Shown: piece by piece, positions 32,693-46,200 of the stretch | How positions within the stretch are numbered: the first letter of the stretch is position 1 | How the letters are laid out: each line of letters opens with the position of its first letter | NCBI GenBank assembly: GCA_002118135.1 | Contig: BDIU01000309.1 | Location: forward strand, 21,916 to 85,915 | DNA length: 64,000 bases | Direction: 5' to 3' | Origin: Trebouxia sp. TZW2008 | Taxonomy: Eukaryota > Chlorophyta > Trebouxiophyceae > Trebouxiales > Trebouxiaceae | Translations under genes and position numbers: made by a program | Notes under the pieces: generated by a model | Database searches by the model: none | Told to the model about the DNA's origin: nothing | Seen by the model: the letters and a program-made list of their open reading frames with translations, nothing else

Positions 32693-35600
32693 CTAGTGAC
32701 CCTTTGCAAACAAAGAAGTTATAGTTCGTTGACCTGGTCCTGTGGTCTGCTCACCCTTGCTTTGTTTTGCAACCTTGTGATTTGAACTTGAATGCGGGCG
32801 TTTTGACCCTGTATGGCTTGAGCTCTGCACTGCAAGCAGGTTGTTCCTGACCTGTATGTCCCTCAGCAGCTGACGCTGCTGTTCTATGTCTACACAAGTG
32901 TAATCTTCTGATGCTTCCGCATTGCTCTGGTCGTTGCACTCCTTAGCAGGCTGAGCAGAAGCCCAGTCATTCAAAACACCAGCTGTCCTTTCTCCCTGAA
33001 CACCATCTCTTCCAGAGGGCATTGCAACTTGCAGCTTTTGAGGCCCTCTGGCAGGTTCCCTTGTGCTTGAAACTAGAACCTGAGAGTGTCTTTGCACCTG
33101 TTCCTTTGCTGCTGCATTTGCAGTGCTTGCAATGTCTGTAGGCCTGACATCAGCGTGAGGCTCCTGATGGGTTGCAATGCCCTTGACTGCTGCATCTGTA
33201 GTGCTTGTGATGTCTGCAGATCTAGCAGCAGCCTGAGATTGCTCTTGGATTGTGCTGCTTTTAGTAGCTTGCTGCAAGAACTTGTGAATGGATGGTGCTG
33301 CAGCTGCAGAGAAGCTGGAAAAGTTGGTGGCGGCAAACTCAACTTGGACCAGAGCCCAAGTCTCTGGCAAGCCTGCTGCTGCATTCTTGCTGAGCTTGAC
33401 TGCATTTGCAATCAGTGCAGCCTCCAACTTAGACCCTGCAAAATTTACAAACTTAGCAACTGGAGTTACTCATCAAAGCTGCTGCATGGACAAGGTACAG
33501 AAGCATCATCAAGTGCCATATGCACAATGTATTGCACATGACTGCATGCAGCTTGAGGATGTCAGATCAAGCACTGTGACGAATGCATCAGCTTGAGGGC
33601 AGTCACAAAACAAGCAAGATGATGCACACCTGCCCCAGTCTCCTCATTGAATGACTCTGGGGATTCTGCTGGCGCCAGCAAAGCGGGTGAAGGGAATGAG
33701 CAGCTGCGCACTGCTGTCTTGGACTTGCGGTCACTGTTTTTGAATGCACGCATCTGCAGCTCAAACTTCTGAGGCCACCTGTGCAGACAAATCAGCGGCT
33801 GTTGCAGCGCTGCAATCAGCATGCAATTGGAAGCTACAGTATACAGAGAGGTACAATATGACAGGCACTGCCTGACTCTATGTGTCTTGACTGACCTCAA
33901 GGCAACCATTAGATTCATTGATAGCATCGACCTCACAGCAAGCACTGAAGTCAGTGCAAGCACGTACTGAACAAGAAGGACAACCTGTCCTCCTCTGCTC
34001 TGTCACCCATAACCCTGCCAAGTATGTCAGCGCTCATGGCTGCCAGCAAGCCATCCAAGCGCTCCCTGAAATTGGCTGCACCAATGGGCAGAGGCTCCAG
34101 CAATCCTGCACAACAAAAAGATTGAGAGCTGTCTTATATCACTTTGACATTTCAGCATCACAGGTTATTTGACCGCCAAGAATAAGCTGGTCTGGCGAAA
34201 ACAGGTCTCGGGCAACATACACAAAGCCAATCATGCTGGCAATATATGCTTGAGCAAACTTGCCCACTAGCTAGGCTTTTCAGAGTTGTGTGCCAGAATC
34301 TGAGCTTCAGCAAATTATGCATACCTCATAAAGCTCTGTCACTGAAACCAGTAGTGCTGTGCAATACAAAGCTTGATACTGCTGCATGCATACGTGATCA
34401 ACTACACAAATGTCGAGTGCGATTGGCTTGCTGCGCATGAATGGCCACCTGCTCAATTAGCCAGCTCAGTTGCAACAAGTGTGCAACATCATAGTGACAT
34501 AGAACATGGATGACTCAGCATGATGAAGACACAAATGACTGCACTTGCAAGCCAAACCTCTGCTTGAGTCGATTACTCCGGCACATACCTGCTTTGCCGC
34601 CTGCAACTGCAATGTCTCGCCCCATTGAGGGATGCATGACCAAAGGAATGGGGGTCAGGGTCATCTGTATGGAAAGGGTCTTTGGCGGTGGCCTTTCTGC
34701 TACTGGGCTTGCATCAAACCCATGACTCCATTCTGACAGCTGCTTAGCTTGGTCTGCAGCAAAGCCCAGGTCTTTCTGAAGCTGCTGTGGGCTCCATGCC
34801 TGCATGACATTGCTGTCAATGTTGGACACCATCATGCCATGTGCCTTGTAGATACTCATCCACCTTTGTGTGCAAGCTTGCAGCCAGCAATGGCTGTTGT
34901 CTGAACAGGTTATTGTGCACTGAGACTGGCATCAAGTGTTCATGGCGGGTCACAAAGTCAGTCAAGTGGGCAGACATTGCTGCAGCTGTGAGTGGACACT
35001 GCAGCACCAGGCAGTCAAGCTGCATCCTGACAAGGGCTACATGCGAGCTCAAGCGGTGGCTAGCGGTATTGGCTTGCCCATTTTCGTCAGAATCGCTGAA
35101 ATGACATTGCGTGCAATATCAGGCAATCCTAATCTGCAGTTGGCAAGGGCCAGTGTGCGTTTGCGCGGTACCTGCAGATCAGCTACAGTGTGCACTCCTG
35201 CCAGTGTCAGGGTGTCTGTGACCTTGCCGCCACAGCGAGGCAGCCGGGAAGCAGGCGTTGTGCTGAGGAGCTTCTGCAGAGCTGCATCTCCATCTATGTT
35301 GAGAATGCCATTTGGCTTGCTGGCTTGCGAAGCTAGCTTAGCAACCATCTTATTGTTGCCAATGCCGACTGACACCACAAGGCTCAGCTCTTGCAACACT
35401 GCATAACGCGAAGAACAAGTGAATGTGTGAGCTTCATTGCAATATGTGCACTATGCACAAAAGGCCTTGCAAAGCTTTTGGGACATACAGCTCTGCATGC
35501 TTGAGTCATGGGGGTTGAACTAGCTGTTGCTAGAAATACTCGGTGGGAAAAAAAAGGTCCATGCCATTAGGCATCATAGCGGGAGCCTCTGTCTCAAGAG

Positions 35601-36552
35601 GCAGCCCGGAACAATCACTGAATATGCAATGCTGCAGCTGCAATGGCAAGTACAAAGCTGGAAATGGTTTGCAATTGTCTGTCTCATGCGGTTTGTACAC
35701 TGAAACTGTATGAACGTCATTGCTGAGTCATCACATCAAGGCACACTGTCAAAGCTGCGTCAGCTCTACACAGTAGTCAGACAGTCAAAATCAGCACAAA
35801 GTGCCTGACAGGATCACGCATGTGCACCTGCTTGGCGAATGGTCTGCGCTAGCTGCTCAGCCTGTTGCATAATGGTCAAAGTCCCATGCCCGCGATTCTG
35901 TGGCTCCAGCTTGTATAGAATGTAAGCTTCATCAATAGACGCTTTCTCGATGATGCCAACTCCAGCAAATTGCCTCAAACGGCTGATGAAGACCTTGCTG
36001 ACGTCACGATAGGGCTTGTAAGATACCCTGCCCCCAGCCTCCATATGTACATGATGTACGATTCCACCAACTTTGCTCAGCAATGTTCTGGCCTACACAT
36101 GAGCATGATGCAATGTTGACTGCTCCCATATCACAAACACACAAGATTTTGCTTGATGACCTGTTTGATGATGTGGAGCTTTCAGCCAGAAGTGGCATTA
36201 CCTCTTTTGGGTTCATATGCTTTTTGACTCCAGCCGCGCGGGCTGCGTAATTTACCTGCACACTTGCATTACATCAGAAGCATGTTGCCATGAGAGCATT
36301 TGAGTCATGGTATCTGTACTATATCGCACCGCAATGATGTCTTGGTGCTGCTGTATAGCAAAGGCTCTCCCTTTCAAGCCTGGGTGCATGTTTTGCTCCA
36401 CCTGCAGCACAATTTGCACGGTCGCCTCTGTGCTCTGGCTGCAGCTTGATGTGAGATACGTTAGCCTAGCATCTTAATGCACATTCAGAAGCGCGTACCT
36501 GGCAAAAAAATGTGTCCACATCGATGTGCAGCACAGGACATGCATTGTGCAT
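32693..36552 (-). CDS. POLH: Y-family DNA polymerase eta (translesion synthesis)
   Basis: Inserts nucleotides opposite damaged bases such as UV dimers. Exon 1 (36552-36499) reads MHNACPVLHIDVDTFFCQ with the first metal-binding aspartates. Exon 2 (36401-36330) is VEQNMHPGLKGRAFAIQQ. Exon 3 has VNYAARAAGVKKHMNP. The next exon has GGRVSYKPYRDVS and the catalytic SIDEAY. Around 35.4-35.05 kb lie GIGNNKMVAKLAS, KPNGI and LPRCGGKVTDTL (the helix-hairpin-helix/thumb). At 34.85-34.6 kb the little-finger start is seen, and at 34.1-33.6 kb further little-finger exons including RWPQKFELQMRAF and RSCSFPSP. The last exon (33427-32693) has LPETWALVQVEFAATNF and a Ser/Gln-rich tail ending in a PIP-box-like QRTITSLFAKGH for PCNA binding. 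Some middle exons were not fully delimited. POLI or POLK are less likely because of the GGK motif and tail layout. Confidence 0.85.
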
Positions 36553-36918
36553 TCGGATGCACCACAAACGAACTCAATGCAGAGCACGGTCAAGCTTAGC
36601 CTGCACGATCAAATTGCAAGCACCCTGCAGTCACACTTGTACGTCTCGCAGCGACGCGCGGTCTCTGTCACTTGCCGACACTGTGTTGTCGCACGTCGCA
36701 CGCTAAGCACAGCACGCGCAGCAGGCTTTGGTCGCTTCACATTCTTCATCGCATGTCCTTTCCCGACTGAACCGCTTCTTGCAAATTTCGACCAGCACAC
36801 ACACCTGTTCACGCCACCGTTGGACACGTCCGGACGCGTCACAAAATGTTGATGAGCAGCTAGTCAGGTCAAGTACAGCTATGCGCCAGAGAAACCTGGC
36901 TTCACGCCTCACTCATCG
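36553..36918. promoter_or_regulatory. Shared divergent promoter region, 366 bp
   Basis: Separates the divergent start codons of POLH (-) and the membrane protein gene (+). It contains several CG-rich segments (TCGCAGCGACGCGCGG, GTCCGGACGCG). No TATA box is obvious. It must hold both promoters unless upstream exons exist. Confidence 0.45.
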
Positions 36919-39429
36919 ATGCCCACTTTGCTGGCTCTTCTGGTCTTCAGCTTAGCAGCAGGAGCGGGGGCGCAAGAAAATGTTCCTTGCGCTGTGACCA
37001 ATTCATACGACTTTCAGTACGGCATCGCAAACGTGCAAGATTGCAGCGTTTTGGAGTTGCAGAATAGTGTTCAGCTGACAGCGACAGCCTTTGCAACAGC
37101 CTTGACAATTGCTGATGAGAGCTTGACAATTCGCCCAAGCCCGACAGCAGGACCAGAAGTTGTTCTGGATTTCGGCAACTATGAGCTCAACAGCAAAATC
37201 TTGGTCACAGGCAGCTCAGTGGTCTCTTTTGACAACATCACGTTGCAGAACTATGCAGCGACGTCCGTGCAGAATGGCACAACTTCTACCTTCATGGCTC
37301 TGTTTCAGTTTGACAGCACAGCCACATTGTTTCTCAGCAATGTTCACTTCCTTGTGGATGCCGGGCGCTGTTTGCTAGATCCCAACTACGCAAACGAGCT
37401 CGCCGCTCCCAGGCTTGCATGGTCAGCACTGCTAGCAGCCTTTGCTATGTTGCTCTTTTTCAGCATTTGCAGCCTCAACCTTGCTGTCGTGGATATTTTT
37501 TTGGCCTTTGCTGCTGGTAATGCGTCGGCAACAGGCTGCAAACAATTTTGCAGGCTGCAATCACTGCACACAGACTCTTTCCAGGGCAGTCAGGGTGCTG
37601 ATGGGGTGTACAACGTAGTCCATGCAGTGGTACGTTCATCGTGCAGTGCATGATCATCACGCAACAGCACAAAGAAATCTGTCTGAATGCAATCTTGCAG
37701 CGTTAATGCACCTCAAGACAGCAATCTCACATGCCTGCAAGCAATGCTGCCATGTAGGGTTCAGGTCAGCCTAAACCCTAAACTCAAGTTCAAAGTGCTG
37801 CAGGCGCCAATCATGTTCAACCGGCAGAATCTGACAGCCATTGTGCTTACTGACGACTCTGCCACAGCCACATTCACCAACTGCAGCTTTTCCTGCCCTG
37901 ATGTTTCTGAGCATCTCTCATCATACCAGATTGTGACACGTGTCTGGACTCCACTTGAGCTGCTGAGCTCCATGAGCCTGCCAAACTCTCAACTGATATT
38001 ACTTCAGCAGAGCTTGACAACGCCAAACAACACATGGGGAGCATCACCACTCCTGATTGCTGAATCCAGGTGCTCGGCTGTCATCGCATGAACTGTTGCT
38101 GTTGCACTTTTGTTCTGGCTTGCATTTCATCAAATGACAGGCATGTCAGCTTGCCATGCGGCAATGTCAGGGGCATGGTAAGGAAGCAGAAGACTGAACT
38201 GACACAAATGGACACAGGCTTACATGAACACTTGTTCGTACTATCACTCTGCAGGCTGTACCTCATAGCAATTTATGACACTATTGTTACAGTGCTCCAT
38301 TGGCTCTCCACCATTCAAGAGGGTCTCAACAATTTTACTCAGAATGCATGCGCAGCTTCTATGCCAGCATCAGCTGTGACTATGGCCATGCTGCGTTCAC
38401 TGGTCATAGTGATGCTAAGCTGATTTCATGTTCTGCAGGACAATACACCTGGTCGGCTTGCCAAATGCCACTTTGCAGATGCAGCAGGGCAGTGTGGCAA
38501 GCGCGCTGACAAACCCAGCTGATTCTGCCATGGTTCTGCCCAATGAACCACTGCCGCAACCAGGCAACATGCTATCATGGACAATCAATGACAACACCGA
38601 TCTGCTGCAAGTCGGCTATCTGGGCAGTCTGACCATACAAGAGTTGGCTCTGAAGCTGCCGGAGCCTTGCTGTGTGATGATTTCCCTCGTGGGTTCTTGG
38701 TATTTCAGCAACCAGCCACTGCCTTGGAGCATTTTTGGCACAATTCTGCCTGGAGCATTCAGTGTGCAGACGGTCAGAGTCCCACAGCTCAATGCGCCTG
38801 CGTACCTGGTTCTGCGAGACGTGACAATTGAGTATGCGTCCTGTGACGCCTCCTTTGCAGCAGCAGCAGCAACGCTGATCAGCAAAGCCAGCGCACAGTA
38901 TGAAGACACAAACATCAATGTCATCAGCTACAACAACTCGACTATTGTGTGCAATCCCTGCCTGTTCCAAGGATCTGAGCAAGTGCCGTCAGCGTATAGC
39001 AATGCAGTCTCACAGGTGCAGCTGTACAACACCAACATCACTTGTCTAGGGGCGGGTAACAGCAGCGCAAATGGCACAAGTAGTAATGCTGCCACAGCCG
39101 CGCAGCATCCGCCACCAGTTGCCACAGCTGGGGCAGCCTGGGCACCGCCGGTCTGGCTGCCTGTTTTGTTAGCGATAGTGACTTGTGTGTTTGTGGTCGT
39201 GGGATTGACGGCTATGTGGCTTTATCTCAGCAGGCAAAAGGAGACTGCTCAGTTTAGCAATCTCAGAGAAATAAGGTCTCTGCCAGATCAGCTCACTAGA
39301 CGAGGATCAAATGGGGGTGTGAACCTTGCACATACGCTTAGAACCAAGTCATCACTGGGACTAGGAACTCCAGGTGTTCAGAAAAGTAAGCTGTCTATTG
39401 TGTACTCTGCACAACAAGATCTAGAGTAA
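36919..39429 (+). CDS. Secreted/type I single-pass membrane protein, unknown role
   Basis: Starts with a clear signal peptide (MPTLLALLVFSLAAGAGA). The long extracellular part is rich in Thr/Ser/Asn with many N-glycosylation sequons (NIT, NGT, NAT, NNS, NIT, NSS). Its pattern of short beta-like segments (LTIRPSP, VVLDFGNYELNS, VVSFDNITLQNY, AIVLTDDSATATFTNCSF) resembles a parallel beta-helix. A transmembrane helix follows (WLPVLLAIVTCVFVVVGLTAMWLYL) and then a short basic tail of about 60 residues (SRQKETAQF...SAQQDLE). Well supported exons: 36919 to about 37415, about 37770-38069, and 38439-39429 (the last junction restores Arg across AG|G). Exons near 37.5-37.65 kb are uncertain. The build resembles the ectodomain of algal receptor-like proteins, but the tail has no kinase domain. 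A receptor or cell-surface role is inference. Confidence 0.7.
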
Positions 39430-40276
39430 CACACAGGCTCATTTTGGTTTCTGCTCATTGCCTTCTATAGTATGATAGACTTTTTGGGGCTCAAAACTGT
39501 TTTTGCTCACTGACAGACATTGTCTGGAGATGTGTATCACGAGTGTACAATTCTTTACATGTGACCCTTCTAATCAAGCCTTGTGGTGTTCAGGCAGCTG
39601 CTTTTTGGGTTTGAGTTGAGCATCAGTATAGATCCTGCTTGTGTACTGCAGTCACAGCCAGCTTCTACAGGCTTGAGAATGAAGTTCAATATGGTGGATC
39701 GCATGACTATGAATTGCAACTATGATCCTGTTTAGACATATGTATGAGTCTCATGGTTGATTGGTTTCAGCACTAGCAACTATCAGAAGGTGAATGAAGC
39801 TTGTAGCAGTTTTGGCATAGAATCAAATGGGTTGATCCGATGACCGTGATCATGAATCGCAAACGACGACAATCTTACGCTCACGTTTGAATTCTGTCAT
39901 GATCAGATATACAAATCGCCTCAGTCAGCTTCAGCCCTAGCTCAGTCAAAGCTAGCATGCACCAGATCCTGTCCATGTCATGACTCAGCGCCAGACTTTA
40001 TTGGTCTTTTACAAGAATGCTACGTTCGATCCTATTGCAGCTGCAATCAGAGCACATCACACACAAGCTAACTCACAATGCAGAGGCTGCAACTCAGCTG
40101 AGCATGACAGTCTGCGCACCGGCTGGGCAACCACAACAACAAAACACCGTTGACATGGACACAGGCCTGCTTGACTTGACATTTAGGCTAAGATAATCAC
40201 AACAGCCTAACATGCAACGAAATTGTAAATCTTCTCCTGCAATCTGTGCGAGTTGAGCAGCAACAGTGCTGTTGCC
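39430..40276. other. Intergenic, converging genes
   Basis: Holds the 3' flanks of the membrane protein and eIF5B. No ORF of note and no repeat. AT content is somewhat higher than in neighbouring exons. Confidence 0.5.
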
Positions 40277-43200
40277 TCAGTCTATCCGGAAAGTAGACTT
40301 CAGCTTGACAACAAGCCTCCAGTCATCCTTGGTCATGTCCTCTTTGAAATGCTGTTTCAACAGATCAATGGACTTGCGAGAGATTTTGCTGACAAGCGGA
40401 TCCTGCAAGTAGCAAGCTTATGTTGACAACAGGCCTGGAACATCTCTGTTGCAGCTGAATACTACTTATTCAAGACGCAAGCGACTGAGATTCTCTTGCC
40501 AATTGGCCCAGCTGCTGTCAGAGGCATCATCAAACAGGACAGCAGGAACACAACATGCGTGCCACTGGTGCTTTTGAGTTTGTCACTGGGCTCAAAAGTG
40601 CTCGTGCAGTCGCTGCAGTGCAGAAAACATGTCAGCTTGAAGACAAGCCAAAACTGGTCAATGTGTACCTTAAAGTCAAAATGACGCCCGTACAGCCTTG
40701 TGGCCTCGGTTGCGTTTCCTGGCTCAATCTTCATGGCAACAGACTCGCCCTGCTTGGCTGTGTTGACAGGCTTGTGGTTCAGCTCCATGCTGGCAATGCG
40801 CCCAATGTCAATGCCACCTTGTGATGGCACACACAGCGGTGTGCCAACCTGCAACAAGCTTTTGGCATCAGTACTGTGACATGCCTGCCTGGCCCCAAGG
40901 CTTGCTAAACTTGACGCAAGCCTTCTTGCAAGGCATGCAGTTGGTGGAACAAAGGCATTCACTGATGTCTGCCAATGTCGGTGCGACCTTGTGACAAAAC
41001 ACACAGCGGTGTATCAACTTGCAACAAGCTTTGGGTACCAGAGGGGATTTTGCTAAAACTTTTTGCTTAGCGTCAAACTCTCAGTTAGGACTTGGTGCTC
41101 AGTAGTCTGTCTTCAAAGGAAACATTCAGTTGACGGAGCAAAGCAACAAGGACTTTGCATGCCTGCAGGCCAATGACTCTGCAGTCGGCGGCTCTGTGGG
41201 TGCGTAGTGCCCATGTGACCAGCGACCAGACTGGCAAAATGTAGGAGCAGGGAGAAGCAGCCAGCAGCACAGATAGAAGAGGTATGGCACCTTTGCAATG
41301 CCTTCTTCAATGTCCACTCCGACAACAATGGGGTCCTTCTTGTTGAAGACACAGTTGGGCAGAATGCGCAGGATGCATGGGAAGACGGCATCAAATTTGG
41401 CAGCCTCCTGCTCCTCATCCTTCACCTGTATTGCAGCATGCAGCTTGCTGATGATAATGTTGATCACGTTCAACATGTTGTGAATGTGAGTGAACAGATT
41501 ATTTGGCGCACAGACCAGCAGGGCTAGGCGTGTGTGCTCAAGCCTTGTCTTGCATACAGCTTGAGTGAGGCTCAGACCACAGCAAACTTTTTTTCGTAAT
41601 GACTGCTTTGGTTACCAAGCAGTTAATCTTACATCAATTGTCCTTACTGAGCAGGACCATTGCAGTCAGAATGCAGTGATTGGGTACCAATGGCGTTGTC
41701 CTTACATTAAGATTGTCCTTATATTGAGTGTCCTTGCACAGAGAGTTGACTGTACACGCATCCTGACGACGGCAACTTGCACATGCAGCTTTGCTACAGC
41801 CCACCTAAATGATCAGGCCATTTGGCTTAGCATTTCCACAATGACCACAATTGGACATACTGATCGAAGTCTTGCCTAGCTGTACAAAACATCCATTACA
41901 AGCACAACTGCAAGCACAAACAAGGTTTCGACACATCGAACATACAGATGCAGCAGTCACTTACCGTCTTCAGATAAGCCGTGAACTGGTCAAACAGGTG
42001 GTAGATGATGTCTGCTGTGAACACTTTGACTCCCAAGCTCTCAGCCATCTCTCTGGCCTCTCTGGTGACAGGCACATCAAAGGCCAGAAGGCAGGCAAAC
42101 TTCTTCCTTCCCTTCTCTAGCATCACACTGGCCCGCATGATGTCCTTCTTGTGCACTGGGCCGATGTTGATGCCAGAGACTGGAATCTTGACTGCTGGGG
42201 ATTTCAGGAACTCCAAGAGAGCTTCTAGAGATCCTAGAGTGGAGGCTTGCACACACACACCCTCCCCTGCAACAGATTAGTGGGCTGTTGAAGCCAAGTG
42301 ATGCTAGACTGTTTTGGCTGCTGGGGTTATGGGGGATTTGAGTAGGGCTTCAAAAGATCTTAGAGTGGAGGCTTGCACACACCCTCCCCTGCAAAATTTG
42401 GTGCACTGTCAACGGCAACAGTTCAATGCATTGTCAAGGCCAACTGTTGATGCCAGAGAGGGGAAACTTGACTGCTGGGGGTTTGAGGAACTCTAGGAGG
42501 GTCTCTAGAGATCCTGAAATGGAGGCTTGCACACGCAACCCCTGCCCTGCAGTTCGAAGCCAAGTCAAGCCAAAGCCGACCGGTGATGCCAGACCGTATA
42601 AGCCTGGGAAGGGGGCTTGAGTGAGTGAGCGCGTGGGTGGGGAAATCAGGGAGGCGGGGAGGATGGGAGCGAGGAATGGAGCGGTGACTAGTGAGCAAGC
42701 GAGCAAGGAGAAAGAGCGAGCGAGCGAGTGGGTAGGTGGGTGGGTGGGCGGGTGGGCGGGTGAGCGAGTGAGCGAGTGAGTGAGTGAGTGAGTGAGTGAG
42801 TGAGTGAGTGAGTGAGTGAGTGAGTGAGGGAGTGAGGGAGGTTCTATGAGTGGGTGAGTGAGTGAGTGAACAGATGAGTGAATTTGTGCGTATGTGCATT
42901 GTAAACAAGCAGGTGAGCAGCAAGCAATTGCATGAGTGAATGACTCCGTAAGTGAGTGAGCCAATGCATCTTGGAGAAAGGTAGGCAGACAGGCAGGCAG
43001 GAATGCAGTCCATGCATGCAGTGAGCAAGCTTGCCTGATCTATCCACGCTGCCAAAGATGTCCTTCATGTCCTCCATGACCTCAGCCTTCAGGGCCTCAA
43101 CGTCATCTCCAGGCTGGCTGACCAGCATCTGTGTGCCAGCCACTGCAGTCTCCAGGTTTTGGGCAGCAATCTTGACTCCCTGTGCTGCCTTGATCTGCTT

Positions 43201-46200
43201 GTGGTGCAGGTAGCTGCCTCGCACCCGCAGCTCCTGCAGCCCACACAAAAGATCAGCCACATCATGTCTTTATTCTTTTCGATGACCAAGACAGTCGCTG
43301 ATGCATTGCCATCAGCCAATAGCAAGACTGTGACTGGTGGCTGATTACTGCATGTCCATTGCACAGCAGGGACTTTGCCTCTGAGTTTGTGGTATGACAA
43401 GGCATGCCTGCCATGCGCTTGCATGAGAACAAGGGTGCTCAAACAAACATTTAGCGTAGTGTGTACCATGCAACTGTGCCACAGTGGTGCAGGTGTTCAT
43501 AAGGCCAATAGGAAAAACAGATCTGGAAGTATGAGTGATGAGCCTGCCAGGTCAGCATCTAGACCGTCAGGTCAGAGACAGATGCTGTTATTCAGTACAG
43601 AGCAGGGGCATAGAATTGGGCTTCACTGCAAGAGCCTACCTTGAGGGGGTGGGGGGTGAGCAGGGATCTGATCTGGGTCACAATGGGGCCCCCCATGCCG
43701 CACAGCACAATGGTGTCGCCCTCATGCAGCACGCCGTTCACCAGCACCACATCAATGGTTGTGCCCAGGCCCTCAATTACCTTCACCTCCAGCACTGTGC
43801 ACTGGGTCTCACTGATCACCATCAGTCTTGACGCCATCATAGACTGCAATGTCAGGCATAACAGTGCCAGTCAGTGTCATATCAGTTGGAAATGACATTG
43901 AGACTGCACCTGAGCTGCTCAAGGGAACCATGCTGCTTTGCAATTGAATGCCTGCGGTGTTGACATAGTTTTGCATACAGGCAGTCCTCGTAAAAGAGGC
44001 TGCATACATAGCAATCAGGCAGTGGCTGACATATTCAGAAAGGCACCATGGTCGCGCTCGAGCAACACATGAAGTTGTTCAACTCTGATCGTGCACTCCA
44101 GCACACCTGGGTGACTTGCACAGCAGCTGCAATCCCGAGCAACCAGTTGTGCATATGAAAGCTCATATTCAATGAAGCAAGCTGCAACAACCATGAATTG
44201 CCAGCCCATCTGAGCTGAAGCCACCAGTGACCACTTTGTGCTTCTGAAATTCATGTCTGGCAAGACCCACGCAAACAATCACCAGCAACAAGAAAGTACG
44301 TGTGTGAGGTTCACCAGCAGCTGCAGCATGTCAGGTAGGCCCTCTCCTGTGATAGCTTTGTGAGAACCACATGATCGTCACACAAGCAATGTCCAGAGAT
44401 TTGCAATTAAATCCAGAGTTCACGTGAGGTTGATGTCCAAAACAAATGAACTTAAAGTCCCAGCCCACCTGTGTGAGGTCCACCAGCAGCTGCAGCATAT
44501 CAGGTAAGCCCTCTCCTGTGATGGCACTTGTGGGCACCACATTCACATACTTGCGCTTGTCAGGGTTCTGCCAGTACAGAGCCACATTCAACCCCTGCTC
44601 ATTCAGGTTCAGCACCGACTGCTTCAATCGCTCGTCGAACTCCCGCCTGACGTGGTCTTTCTGGCTGTCCAGGCTCTGTCTGATTGGTGCGTCTGTCTGA
44701 GGTTTCCAGTCAAACAGCCTGTCAATCTGCAGTCAAAAGTGCTTGTGAGAGGTGTGCCACATAAGAATTGAGCCCCTGTTCAGCACAGACTGCTTCAATC
44801 GCTCATCAAAGTTGCGCCTGACGTGGTCCTTCTGTCTATCTAGGCTCTGTCTGGTGGGTGCATCTGTTTGAGGCTTCCAGTCAAACAGCCTGTCAGTCTG
44901 CAGTCAAAAGTGCTTGTGAGGGGTGTGCCACACAAGAACTGAGTCCCTGTTCAGCACAGACTGCTTCAATCGCTCATCAAAGTTGCGCCTGACGTGGTCC
45001 TTCTGTCTATCTAGGCTCTGTCAGATGGGTGCATGTGTTTGAGGCTTCCAGTCAAACAGCCTGTCAGTCTGCAGTCAAAAGTGCTTGTGAGGGGTGTGCC
45101 ACGTAAGAACTGAGTCCCTGTTCAGCACAGACTGCTTCAATCGCTCATCAAAGTTGCGCCTGACGTGGTCCTTCTGTCTATCTAGGCTCTGTCTGGTGGG
45201 TGCATTCTGTTTGAGGCTTCCAGTCAAACAGCCTGTCAATCTGCAGTCATAAAGTGATTGTGAGAGATCTGCTACATAAGAGCCACATTCAGCCTCTGCT
45301 CGTTCAGCACTGACTGCTTCAGCCGCTTATCAAAGTCACGCCTGGCATGGTCCTTTAAGCTGTTTAAGCTCTGTCTGATGTGTGCGTCCGTCTGAGGCTT
45401 CCAGTCAAAGAGCCTGTCAACCTGCAGTCACATGCAGAAGAACTTGCGTGAGCAGGAACTCACGTCCATTGAGGCAATGAGACCTTTTATCAGGTGCATT
45501 TGGATTACTGCATGCCTACATTTGGCATGCACTCATTTGTTTGTGATATGGATTGTTTCATACATCAGCATGAATCAGTGACATTCTTCACTCCATGAAT
45601 TGCCATCAGGACATGACCTTACAAATTGCTGCTCCGTCAGTGTTTCAGATGAGGCCAGAAAAAATTTGCAATGGAAAGCTGCTGGATTTGTGATCAGCCT
45701 AAGGAGCACTTTTGAGGCTGATCAATAAAGCCTGTACTACAACATGTCGCAACCCTGAGAACAGGCAGACCATAAGATCTAGCAGCGCCAATTGCAGAGC
45801 TTGCTTGCAGGCTTAAGCAAGCTCTGCAAGCCCAGACCGTTCTCAGAACAGCAACGTGTCCAAGTTACAGGTGCTGCAGGCAAATCAGGCTCATGTCTGC
45901 TGTTGAGGCCTGTATACATGCGTCTCTTCCCGCTGTTGTGCATTGGTCCAGAATTCCAGGTCCAGATCCAGAATTAAGTGCAAATACAAAGTTGACAGAG
46001 TAAACACAGCTTGAGTGTGATCATTCTGTCAGCCTTGATTTTGCAGTCAACCCTGAAGTCAAGCTCAACAGTTGGACCTGTATTGCAACAGGTATCAGAG
46101 TCGGGACAAAAGAAGTTGCTTGACTCCTTGGAGTGAAATCCGCTGGCGTGAGAAAGATTAAGAAGGAACAGGCTATGCCGTTTGGCGTCATAACAGCAGC

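Noticed and set aside
42625..42965. Open frame of Thr-His-Ser-Leu repeats (SLTHSLTHS)
   Set aside because: Simple translation of a GAGT tetranucleotide satellite inside an eIF5B intron.
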